From a bacterium (GTDB lineage: Bacteria > Verrucomicrobiota > Verrucomicrobiae > Opitutales > Opitutaceae), in contig JAJXYI010000309.1 of assembly GCA_021780625.1 (NCBI GenBank), positions 1 through 6,333 on the forward strand: a stretch of 6,333 bases of DNA, written 5' to 3'. Positions 1 through 5,588 of this stretch are shown piece by piece (position 1 is the stretch's first letter; each line of letters begins with the position of its first letter). The notes under the pieces are model-generated. The model did not search any database. It was not told where the DNA came from and saw only the letters and a program-made list of their open reading frames with translations. The position numbers were made by a program, and so were the translations under genes.

Positions 1-258
1 GGCGAGGTCGGTGCGGCGCTCGAGAAGCCGGTCGTGCGGGACCTGCTGGCGTTGATCCGCCTGCGCAACGGGCATCCGGCGTTCGACGGAGAGTTTCGCG
101 TCCACGAGAGCCCCAACGAGGTGCTGCACGTCTCCTGGGCATTTGGCGACGATTCGATCGGACTGCGCGTCGATCTGGCGAGCAGGGATGTCGCGATCGG
201 CGGCACGCGGGGCGGCGTCCGATTCACGCACGACCTCTTCGCCCACTGTCGCGCCTGA
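1..258 (+). CDS. Sucrose phosphorylase-type GH13 enzyme, C-terminal fragment
   Basis: This is the 3' end of a gene entering from the left: frame 1 is open from the first base and stops at TGA 256-258, giving 85 residues. The segment VVRDLLALIRLRN-GHPAFDGEF (about residues 11-32 of the fragment) followed by short beta strands matches the C-terminal beta domain of GH13 subfamily 18 sucrose phosphorylases, where an R-N-x-x-x-A-F-D-G motif is typical. Such enzymes are cytoplasmic and convert sucrose plus phosphate to alpha-glucose 1-phosphate and fructose. The catalytic Asp/Glu residues lie upstream of the window and cannot be checked. The subfamily also includes sucrose 6'-phosphate and glucosylglycerate phosphorylases; the neighbouring fructokinase and sugar transporter favour sucrose. 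Family assignment is fairly sure, exact substrate less so. Confidence 0.75.
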   Translation, partial: GEVGAALEKPVVRDLLALIRLRNGHPAFDGEFRVHESPNEVLHVSWAFGDDSIGLRVDLASRDVAIGGTRGGVRFTHDLFAHCRA

Positions 259-262
259 GTGA

Positions 263-356
263 CGGAGGTCGGAAGTCGGAGATCGGAGGTCGGAGATCGG
301 AGGTCGGATGTCGGAGGTCGGAGGTCGGATGTCGGAGGTCAGAGGACAGAAGTCAG
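263..356. repeat. Heptanucleotide tandem repeat, consensus CGGAGGT
   Basis: Thirteen consecutive 7-bp units plus a partial CAG run from 263 to 356. Six units are exact CGGAGGT (263, 284, 298, 312, 319, 333). The others are CGGAAGT (270), CGGAGAT (277, 291), CGGATGT (305, 326), CAGAGGA (340) and CAGAAGT (347). A 14-bp higher-order period is visible: CGGAGAT-CGGAGGT at 277-290 and 291-304, then CGGATGT-CGGAGGT at 305-318 and 326-339, which suggests growth by slippage. The array starts five bases after the phosphorylase stop and lies between two convergent genes, so it would be in the 3' untranslated part of the phosphorylase transcript and, if araC is read through, in antisense form in that transcript. 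The last two units are the most degenerate. Confidence 0.9.
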
Positions 357-360
357 TTTT

Positions 361-379
361 CTCCGCGTCTCTGCGTGAG
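361..379. repeat. Short dispersed-repeat-like element, CTCCGCGT/CTCTGCGT
   Basis: The 19 bases CTCCGCGTCTCTGCGTGAG directly follow the heptamer array after a TTTT. The element is itself a near-perfect 8-bp tandem (CTCCGCGT 361-368, CTCTGCGT 369-376, one mismatch). From memory, similar CTCTGCGTCTCTGCGTGAG strings recur between genes in some Verrucomicrobiota and Planctomycetota genomes. There is only one copy in this window, so its dispersed nature is recollection and not something seen here. Confidence 0.35.
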
Positions 380-426
380 CTTGGATCGGAGCCTTCGGTT
401 CGTGGCTCGCCGGTCGCTTCAGGCGG

Positions 427-1437
427 TCAGTCGTTGAGGTGGACGGTCGCAGAATTCATCACGCGCGGGGCCAGGCCGAAGCCGAACTCCTCGTGGTCGA
501 AGAAGACGGCCTTGGGCTGCTTCTCGAGCGCGCAACCCACGCGCAGCAGGTCTTCGCGGAATTCATTGGGCGACCTGCCCATGGCCTGCCGAAAGACACG
601 GGCGAAGTAGTTGGCGCTTTGGAAGCCGCAGGCCGAGGCGATTTCCTTCACGCTGAGCCGGGTGTTTTTCAGTGCGTCGGTTGCGTTGCGGAGCCGCAGC
701 CGGTTGATCTGCTCGACCATGCGTTCGCCGACCTGGTCCTGGAACAGCTTCGACAGGTAGCCGGGCGAGCAGCGCAGCTCGGCGGCGAGCGAGGCCACGC
801 TCAGCTCAGGGTCGGCGAGGTTGTTTCGGATCAGCCACTGGCACCGGAACACGCGCTCGGTCTCCGAAAAGCGCTGCGGGGCCTGCTCCTCGACGAGCGC
901 GAGCAGGACTGAGAACTCGGCGAGGAGCAGCCCGCGAATCGCCGTCGCGCTGACCTTCGGGGCGCGGAACCGCAGGTCGTCCACGCGGTTGAGGTACTCG
1001 ACAAGCGTGGCGAAGAGGTCGGTCGTGAAAAAATGGATATCGTCGACCCCGGGCCGCCCGGGTTCGAGCTCGTGGGCGACATGGATCGCCACGGTCTCAT
1101 TGTAGAAGCAGACGACCACGTTTTCGAAGGGCCGTTGATCGGGCCGCGCCACCTCCCCGTGAGGCACGCCACGGGGCATCACGCAGACCTCGCCGGGATG
1201 GAGTATAAAGCCCTGGTCGGGGTGGAGGAACTCGGTCGTGCCCGTTCGCTGGACGAAGAGCTCGGGCTTGAAGTGGTAGGCCATGCCGGGGTGTTTCGAA
1301 TACAGGTCCTTCGTCTGGGGGACCCGGATGCGGCAGCGGCCGGCCTCGAGTGCGGCGATCTGGGCTCGAAACGTATCCGAAAACAGCCGGCGAGTGTCGT
1401 CGCTGCGGGTGCGTGGGGTGGGACTGAAGGTGTTCAT
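427..1437 (-). CDS. AraC-family transcriptional regulator with N-terminal cupin sensor
   Basis: A 336-residue cytoplasmic DNA-binding protein. Residues about 50-115 form a cupin-like sensor (H55, then HPGEVCVMPRGVPHGE near 80-95), as in AraC-type arabinose-binding domains that bind a small sugar-like ligand. Residues about 194-297 are the double helix-turn-helix AraC domain: first HTH near 211-231 (LSVASLAAELRCSPGYLSKLF), second near 260-281, ending in the signature VKEIASACGFQSANYFARVFRQAMGRSPNEFR. About 40 residues (297-336, VFFDHEEFGFGL) follow the HTH domain, which usually ends these proteins. The ATG at 1437 leaves a short plausible N-terminus; no Shine-Dalgarno sequence precedes it. It is divergent from the fructokinase and convergent with the phosphorylase, so it is probably the local regulator of sucrose use. 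Family certain; ligand and targets inferred. Confidence 0.93.
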   Translation of the reverse strand: MNTFSPTPRTRSDDTRRLFSDTFRAQIAALEAGRCRIRVPQTKDLYSKHPGMAYHFKPELFVQRTGTTEFLHPDQGFILHPGEVCVMPRGVPHGEVARPDQRPFENVVVCFYNETVAIHVAHELEPGRPGVDDIHFFTTDLFATLVEYLNRVDDLRFRAPKVSATAIRGLLLAEFSVLLALVEEQAPQRFSETERVFRCQWLIRNNLADPELSVASLAAELRCSPGYLSKLFQDQVGERMVEQINRLRLRNATDALKNTRLSVKEIASACGFQSANYFARVFRQAMGRSPNEFREDLLRVGCALEKQPKAVFFDHEEFGFGLAPRVMNSATVHLND

Positions 1438-1614
1438 CGCGGGGGTGGGGGACGAATCCGGGATGAAAGCTAGCCGGATCGGGGCTTTTATGCAAAGTTC
1501 CGGAACATGGCTCGGCGGTAAATGCTAGCAACTGTGCTTTTTTATCCGCGGCGCCGCTTACGGCGGGGGGGCTCCCCGGCAGACTTCAACGCAAACTGGG
1601 ACAAGAAGCATCGC
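1438..1614. promoter_or_regulatory. Divergent control region between araC-type regulator and fructokinase
   Basis: These 177 bp must hold the promoters of both flanking genes. Visible elements are: a perfect 10-bp palindrome GTTCCGGAAC (1497-1506); two GCTAGC palindromes (1469-1474 and 1524-1529) centred 55 bp apart; two similar T-runs, GCTTTTAT (1484-1491) and GCTTTTTTAT (1536-1545); and a small 5-bp hairpin CGCCG-CTTA-CGGCG (1552-1565) in the fructokinase leader. CTAG is a scarce tetramer in many bacteria, so two copies this close are noticeable. I found no convincing -35/-10 pair on either strand. A role as binding site for the adjacent AraC protein is inference. Confidence 0.55.
1497..1506. 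promoter_or_regulatory. Perfect palindrome GTTCCGGAAC, candidate operator
   Basis: A 10-bp perfect inverted repeat lies about 60 bp upstream of the araC start and 109 bp upstream of the fructokinase start. The symmetry does not extend through the next base on either side (A1496 against A1507). Such symmetry suits a dimeric regulator; AraC proteins more often bind direct repeats, so the binder could be a different factor, or the palindrome could be chance. Confidence 0.3.
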
Positions 1615-2499
1615 ATGGACTCGATCATCTGCTTTGGGGAAATCCTGTGGGACGTGCTTCCGTCGGGCCGATATCCCGGCGGGGCGCCCTTCAACGTCGC
1701 GTATCATCTTCACCGCCTGGGGGCGCGGGTGGTGCTGGCGTCGGCCGTGGGCAGCGACGGGTTGGGGCGGGAACTGCTCGAGCGGCTGGCCGCGTGGGGC
1801 ATCGACACGGGGTCGGTGACCCTCTCCACGACGCTGCCCACGGGCACCGTCGAGGCGACGCTGGGCGCGACGGGCGATGCGCGCTACCGCATCGCGGCAC
1901 CGGTCGCCTGGGATGCGATCGCGGTGGACGGCGAGCTTTTGAGCGAAGCCGGCCGGGCGAAGGCCGTGGTGTTCGGCTCGCTCGCGTTGCGCGAGGAGCA
2001 CAACCGCGGCGCGCTCGAATCCCTGCTGGATTCGGCGAGTTCCTCCACCTGGCGCGTCTTCGACGTGAACCTGCGCGCTCCGCACGACGACCTCGCGCTG
2101 GTGGGCCGCTACGCGCAGCGGGTGGACTTGTTGAAGCTCAATTCCGCCGAGGCTGCGCGCATTGCGGAGGGGGCCGTTGAACAGCCTGGCCTGGAGGAGG
2201 AGCACGCGCGGGTTCTTGCCTCGCGCACCGGGGCGCGCTGCGTGTGCGTCACCGCCGGTGAACGCGGGGCGGGCCTCCTGCGCGACGGCCACTGGTCGTG
2301 GGAGCCGGGGCGGCGCGTGCAGGTGGTGGACACCGTGGGCGCGGGCGACGCGTTCCTCGCGCGCCTGCTTCGGGGGCTGGTCGTGGGCGAGGGGTCCGCA
2401 AGTGCACTGACCGGCGCCTGCAGGCTCGGCGAATGGGTGGCTTCGCACCAGGGGGCCACGCCCGACTATGACGCCAGCGCGCCGATCGGGACCGCCTGA
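1615..2499 (+). CDS. PfkB-family carbohydrate kinase, probable fructokinase
   Basis: A 294-residue cytoplasmic ribokinase-fold sugar kinase, expected to phosphorylate fructose to fructose 6-phosphate with ATP. It opens with IICFGEILWDVLPSGRYPGGAPFNVAYHLHRLG (residues 4-35), the substrate-binding N-terminus and first PfkB signature region. It also carries VFDVNLR (148-154), the ATP-site VTAGERGAG (212-220) and the second signature VDTVGAGDAFLARLL (238-252), with the catalytic base expected at D245. The PGGAPFNVA form is typical of fructokinases. The frame is open upstream to an ATG at 1522, but homology begins right at the ATG at 1615, so I chose that; only a weak AAGAAG at 1603-1608 precedes it. 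It is divergent from the regulator and upstream of the sugar transporter, and would use the fructose released by the phosphorylase. Length is close to normal (about 300). Exact sugar is inferred. Confidence 0.9.
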   Translation: MDSIICFGEILWDVLPSGRYPGGAPFNVAYHLHRLGARVVLASAVGSDGLGRELLERLAAWGIDTGSVTLSTTLPTGTVEATLGATGDARYRIAAPVAWDAIAVDGELLSEAGRAKAVVFGSLALREEHNRGALESLLDSASSSTWRVFDVNLRAPHDDLALVGRYAQRVDLLKLNSAEAARIAEGAVEQPGLEEEHARVLASRTGARCVCVTAGERGAGLLRDGHWSWEPGRRVQVVDTVGAGDAFLARLLRGLVVGEGSASALTGACRLGEWVASHQGATPDYDASAPIGTA

Positions 2500-2529
2500 A
2501 CGGCTTTTTGCTAGGCTTCGTGGGTAATG

Positions 2530-2558
2530 ATCCGCCCGCGAAGTTGCCGTGGGCGGAT
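2530..2558 (+). terminator. Intergenic hairpin between fructokinase and transporter
   Basis: Left arm ATCCGCCCGCG (2530-2540) pairs with right arm CGTGGGCGGAT (2548-2558): 11 pairs including one G-U, around the 7-base loop AAGTTGC. Two further weak G-U pairs are possible outside. It is stable but followed by TGAATCGC with no U-run, so it is not a textbook intrinsic terminator. It may be a weak terminator, an RNA 3'-end stabiliser or a processing site that sets the kinase-to-transporter expression ratio. Confidence 0.4.
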
Positions 2559-2591
2559 TGAATCGCAGGCTAACCCGCACTCTCACCCCGA

Positions 2592-3923
2592 ATGTCGCGC
2601 CCCAAGCCCCGCCTCTCGTTCTGGCAGATCCTGAACATGAATATCGGATTCTTCGGAATCCAGTACTCGTTCGGACTCCAGCAGAGCAACATGAGCCCGA
2701 TTTACCGCTTCCTGGGCGCGCACGAGTCGTCGTTGCCGTACCTGTGGCTGGCGGGTCCGATGACGGGCCTGATCGTGCAGCCGATCATCGGGGCGATGAG
2801 CGACCGGACCCTTGGGCGGTGGGGGCGGCGTACGCCGTACTTTTTGGTCGGCGCGGTGCTGTGCAGCATCGCGCTGTTTTTCATGCCGTATAGCCGCGCT
2901 CTGTGGATGGCGGCGGGCCTGCTCTGGATCCTCGACGCCGCGAACAACATCACCATGGAGCCCTACCGGGCATTCGTGAGCGACAAGCTCGACACCTCCC
3001 AGCATTCGCTCGGTTTTCTGACGCAGAGCGCTTTCACGGGCCTGGGACAGACGCTGTCGTACCTGACGCCGTCCATCCTCATCGCGTTCGGGATGAACGC
3101 CGACCGGGTTAACGCCCACAACATTCCGCTGGTCACGGTGGCGGCGTTCGGCATAGGCAGCGTTTTCTCGATCTCAACGGTGCTATGGTCCGTGAAGACG
3201 ACGAAGGAGAACCCGCTCACGCCTGAGGAGCGGGCGGCCATCGAGAGCGAGCCATCGGGCTGGCTTCACACACTGGGCGAGGTCTGGATCGCGGTTCGTG
3301 AGATGCCGCTGACCATGCGCCAGCTTTCGCTGGTGATGCTGTTTCAGTGGTATGCGATGTTCTGTTACTGGGAGTACGTGGTGCTCTCGCTCTCGAAGAC
3401 GCTCTTCGGAACCACCGATGCGGCTTCCGCGGCGTTTCGCCATGCGGACCTCGTGAACGGCCAGATAGGCGGTTTTTACAACGCCATTGCCTGCATCGGC
3501 GGTTTTGCGATGGTGCCCTTCACGCGCCGATTTGGCCCGCACCGCATGCACTCGGTGAGCCTGGTCCTCGCGGGGGCGGGCATGCTCGCCATGCCGCTGC
3601 TGCACAGCGAGGCGTTGCTCTTCATCCCGATGGTCGGCGTCGGTCTCGGCTGGGCCAGCATGATGGGCAATCCGTACATCATGCTCGCGGGCAGCATTCC
3701 GTCGCACCGCACGGGGGTGTACATGGGGATATTCAACATGTTCATCGTGATCCCCATGATGATCCAGATCTTCACCCTGCCGCTCTTCTACGACTCGTGG
3801 CTGTCGGGCAACCCGGAGAACGTCATCCGGCTGGCAGGCGCACTGCTGGTCGCGGCCGCGGTGGCGGTGCTCTTCGTGCGCACGGGCCTGCCTGCGCCTG
3901 AACCTGCGCCGGTGAAAGGGTGA
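2592..3923 (+). CDS. MFS sugar transporter, SLC45/GPH-like, probable sucrose importer
   Basis: A 443-residue inner-membrane protein, the usual length for a 12-helix major facilitator, with regular hydrophobic segments. The cytoplasmic loop between helices 2 and 3 reads [17 protein letters not shown] (67-82), the RxGRRxP form of MFS motif A found in plant sucrose/SLC45 carriers and the glycoside-pentoside-hexuronide:cation symporters. The late segment [30 protein letters not shown] (about 353-382) also matches that group. A long central loop (about 201-240) separates the halves. The role is most likely cation-coupled uptake of sucrose or a similar glucoside into the cytoplasm. It lies 92 bp after the fructokinase on the same strand and may share its transcript, through the intervening hairpin. 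No Shine-Dalgarno sequence precedes ATG 2592; the later ATG at 2637 would cut into helix 1. Substrate is inferred from context. Confidence 0.88.
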   Translation: MSRPKPRLSFWQILNMNIGFFGIQYSFGLQQSNMSPIYRFLGAHESSLPYLWLAGPMTGLIVQPIIGAMSDRTLGRWGRRTPYFLVGAVLCSIALFFMPYSRALWMAAGLLWILDAANNITMEPYRAFVSDKLDTSQHSLGFLTQSAFTGLGQTLSYLTPSILIAFGMNADRVNAHNIPLVTVAAFGIGSVFSISTVLWSVKTTKENPLTPEERAAIESEPSGWLHTLGEVWIAVREMPLTMRQLSLVMLFQWYAMFCYWEYVVLSLSKTLFGTTDAASAAFRHADLVNGQIGGFYNAIACIGGFAMVPFTRRFGPHRMHSVSLVLAGAGMLAMPLLHSEALLFIPMVGVGLGWASMMGNPYIMLAGSIPSHRTGVYMGIFNMFIVIPMMIQIFTLPLFYDSWLSGNPENVIRLAGALLVAAAVAVLFVRTGLPAPEPAPVKG

Positions 3924-3984
3924 GGCGAGCGCTGCGCGGAATTTGCCTCGTCGCAGGATGCGGTCGCGGCTTTAAGTCTGCGCC

Positions 3985-4914
3985 ATGGGCGCCGTCCGCA
4001 GTATCAGGTTTCTCGCGATGGGATCCGAGTGCGCGCTGCATCTCTACGACGGCGGCGAGGAGGCGGAGCTGGCGGCGGTCGACGAGGTGCTCCGTATCGA
4101 GCGGCGCTTCTCGCGCTATCGGCCAGACAGCCTGGTGTCCGAGATCAATCGCGCCGCAGCGGAGGGCCGGGCAGTCGAGTTGGATCCCGAGGCCTCGCGA
4201 TTGCTCGACTACGCCTTTGCCTGCCGCGCGAAGAGCGATGGCCTGTTCGACCTCACCACCGGCATCCTGCGCCGCGCCTGGAATTTCAACGAGGCACGTC
4301 TGCCGTCGGACGACGAGATTGGTCGCCTGTTGCCGTATGTCGGCATGGACAAGCTCCGCTGGGAGCCTCCTGTGCTTTCGTTTCCCGTTCCGGGAGTCGA
4401 ACTGGACTTCGGTGGAATCGGCAAGGAATACGCCGCCGACCGGGCCGCAGCGATTTGCCGCGAGCGCGGGGTCCGACACGGACTCGTGGATCTGGGCGGC
4501 GATCTTTGCGTCGTCGGACCACCGCCGGACTGCGGCTCGTGGTCGGTGCGGATCAGGCATCCAAGAATCCACGACCGGCCGCTTGCGATGGTAGCTCTCG
4601 AGCGCGGCGGACTCGCCACGAGTGGAGATTACGAGCGTTACATCGAGGTTGGGGGGAACAGGTACTGCCACATTCTCAATCCCGCGACCGGCTGGCCCGC
4701 ACGCGGATTGAGATCGGCCAGTGCCGTCGCAGGAACCTGCCTGGTGGCGGGTTCGCTCACCACCATCGCAATGCTCAAGGCTGCCGAAGGAGCGTCCTGG
4801 CTCGAGAGTCTGGGTCTGCCCTGCCTGTGGGTCGACGATGCTGGCATGCCCGGCGGAAGCCTGCCGATATCGCCCGAATTCGCGCCCCCGCCCGATCCAA
4901 GGCCCACCGTTTAG
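3985..4914 (+). CDS. apbE: ApbE-family FAD:protein FMN transferase
   Basis: A 309-residue ApbE protein, which attaches FMN from FAD to a Thr or Ser of target flavoproteins in a Mg-dependent reaction. Motifs run in family order: FLAMGS (9-14), RRFSRYRPDSLVSEIN (40-55), DGLFDLTTGILRRAWNF (85-101), ELDFGGIGKEYAADRAA (139-155), GLVDLGGDL (166-174) and GGLATSGDYERYIEVGGNRYCHILNPATGWPA (208-239). The motif near the C-terminus reads AGSLTTIAML (255-264) where most members have AD-x-x-(S/T)-T, so the usual metal-binding Asp seems to be G256 while T260 is kept. There is no signal peptide or lipobox, and the family match starts at residue 9, so it is probably cytoplasmic, unlike the many exported ApbE lipoproteins. 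No FMN-accepting partner is visible. It starts 61 bp after the transporter on the same strand without a Shine-Dalgarno sequence; a functional tie to sugar use is not evident. Confidence 0.92.
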   Translation: MGAVRSIRFLAMGSECALHLYDGGEEAELAAVDEVLRIERRFSRYRPDSLVSEINRAAAEGRAVELDPEASRLLDYAFACRAKSDGLFDLTTGILRRAWNFNEARLPSDDEIGRLLPYVGMDKLRWEPPVLSFPVPGVELDFGGIGKEYAADRAAAICRERGVRHGLVDLGGDLCVVGPPPDCGSWSVRIRHPRIHDRPLAMVALERGGLATSGDYERYIEVGGNRYCHILNPATGWPARGLRSASAVAGTCLVAGSLTTIAMLKAAEGASWLESLGLPCLWVDDAGMPGGSLPISPEFAPPPDPRPTV

Positions 4915-5363
4915 GCGAGCGTGTTCAGGTTGCTGCCGACGCTTCCATCCACCTGCGACGCGCCCGGCGTGCCGAGAGCATCGAGAGCCGACAGACTCTG
5001 GTCCAAGGTCTGGGTCGCCGAAACGGACGCATGGTGGTGGTGGTGACCGCCTCGATGGTGTCCGCGAAGCTGTTTCATCATGGTGGTCATCGACTTCACG
5101 AAATCCTGCTTGGAGACGCTGCCCGTGCCGTTCGGATCGAGCTTCGCCCAGATCGCATCCGCTCCTTGGGACTGGAAGTTGGCAGGCGGATTCATCGACT
5201 TGAACGCCTGCTCGAACTGGGACTTCGTGATCGACCCGGTGTCTGCGGTGTCGATCTGGCCGAACAGGGTGCTCATCTTCTGATCAGGCGGCATCGCCAT
5301 GCTCGCACCGGACCAGATTTCGGGGGTGTTCAGCGTATTGGAACCGGAGATGGGAAGGCTCAT
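4911..5363 (-). CDS. Small EF-hand protein with histidine-rich linker
   Basis: A 150-residue protein with two EF-hand-like calcium loops: DTADTGSITKSQ (38-49) and DPNGTGSVSKQD (76-87), each followed by a Phe and an amphipathic helix. Both depart from the canonical loop: position 5 is Thr in both, position 12 is Gln in the first and Asp in the second where Glu is usual, and position 3 of the first is Ala. The second should bind calcium better than the first. A linker HHRGGHHHHH (102-111) has seven His in ten residues and could bind transition metals. The tail (112-150) is Ser/Ala/Gly-rich and unrecognised. There is no signal peptide. It ends in TAA inside the TTAG shared with the apbE stop. 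No Shine-Dalgarno precedes ATG 5363. Function unknown; calcium-dependent signalling or buffering is only a possibility. Confidence 0.82.
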   Translation of the reverse strand: MSLPISGSNTLNTPEIWSGASMAMPPDQKMSTLFGQIDTADTGSITKSQFEQAFKSMNPPANFQSQGADAIWAKLDPNGTGSVSKQDFVKSMTTMMKQLRGHHRGGHHHHHASVSATQTLDQSLSALDALGTPGASQVDGSVGSNLNTLA

Positions 5364-5588
5364 GATTTAATGGGGAGCAACCAGGTGGGATCAGGCCCTA
5401 TTATCGGATGGCGAAGCCCATGCTTGAGCGCGAGATCGGGTTTCCCCCCTGGCATGTTTATATCTGGTTTATACAAAACAGATAGCAGACATCTATTGGT
5501 CGGCCTAATGCATGAGTGACAAGGCCGCTGGGCGGGGGAGTTTAGTCTGGTTGAGCAGGGCGAGGGGGGCATCGTGGGGGCATCCCCC
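5364..5588. promoter_or_regulatory. AT-rich divergent intergenic region
   Basis: These 225 bp separate the EF-hand gene (-) from the exported-protein gene (+), so they should carry both promoters. Positions 5454-5500 are strikingly AT-rich against the GC-rich surroundings. For the right-hand gene a weak sigma-70-like pair is possible: GTGACA (5516-5521) and TTTAGT (5541-5546), but the 19-bp spacer is long. For the left-hand gene a lone GATAAT on the minus strand (5400-5405) has no good -35. I see no credible small gene here; open frames across it are antisense extensions. Confidence 0.4.
5456..5484. repeat. Paired GTTTATA direct repeats with overlapping inverted repeat
   Basis: GTTTATA occurs at 5456-5462 and 5467-5473, an exact 7-bp direct repeat with an 11-bp period, about one helical turn. 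Overlapping it is the inverted repeat TATCTG (5461-5466) and CAGATA (5479-5484) with a 12-bp spacer. The arrangement resembles a protein-binding site upstream of the divergent genes. No binding family is recognised. Confidence 0.45.

Noticed and set aside
263..356. Heptamer array as a CRISPR array
   Set aside because: Units are 7 bp and contiguous with no spacers, and no cas gene is present.
389..408. GAGCC/GGCTC stem as terminator for the araC-type gene
   Set aside because: Only five pairs with a ten-base loop and no U-run; too weak to call.
308..610. Plus-strand open frame starting inside the heptamer array
   Set aside because: Its first codons are translated repeat units (SEVGGR) and the rest is antisense to the araC-type gene; no sign of selection as protein.
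1522..1614. Upstream 31-codon extension of the fructokinase from an earlier ATG
   Set aside because: Family homology begins at the ATG at 1615; the extension is Arg-rich, lies in the control region and includes a GCTAGC site and a hairpin.
1558..2586. Minus-strand open frame of 342 codons opposite the fructokinase
   Set aside because: Arg/His/Pro-rich composition without domains; the plus strand carries both PfkB signatures.
5024..5056. GGT microsatellite-like run on the plus strand
   Set aside because: It is explained by consecutive His codons of the EF-hand gene's linker on the minus strand.
4029..5519. Plus-strand open frame of 496 codons
   Set aside because: It crosses apbE in another frame and then runs antisense through the EF-hand gene; it is extremely Arg-rich and shows no motif, while both overlapped genes have clear family motifs.
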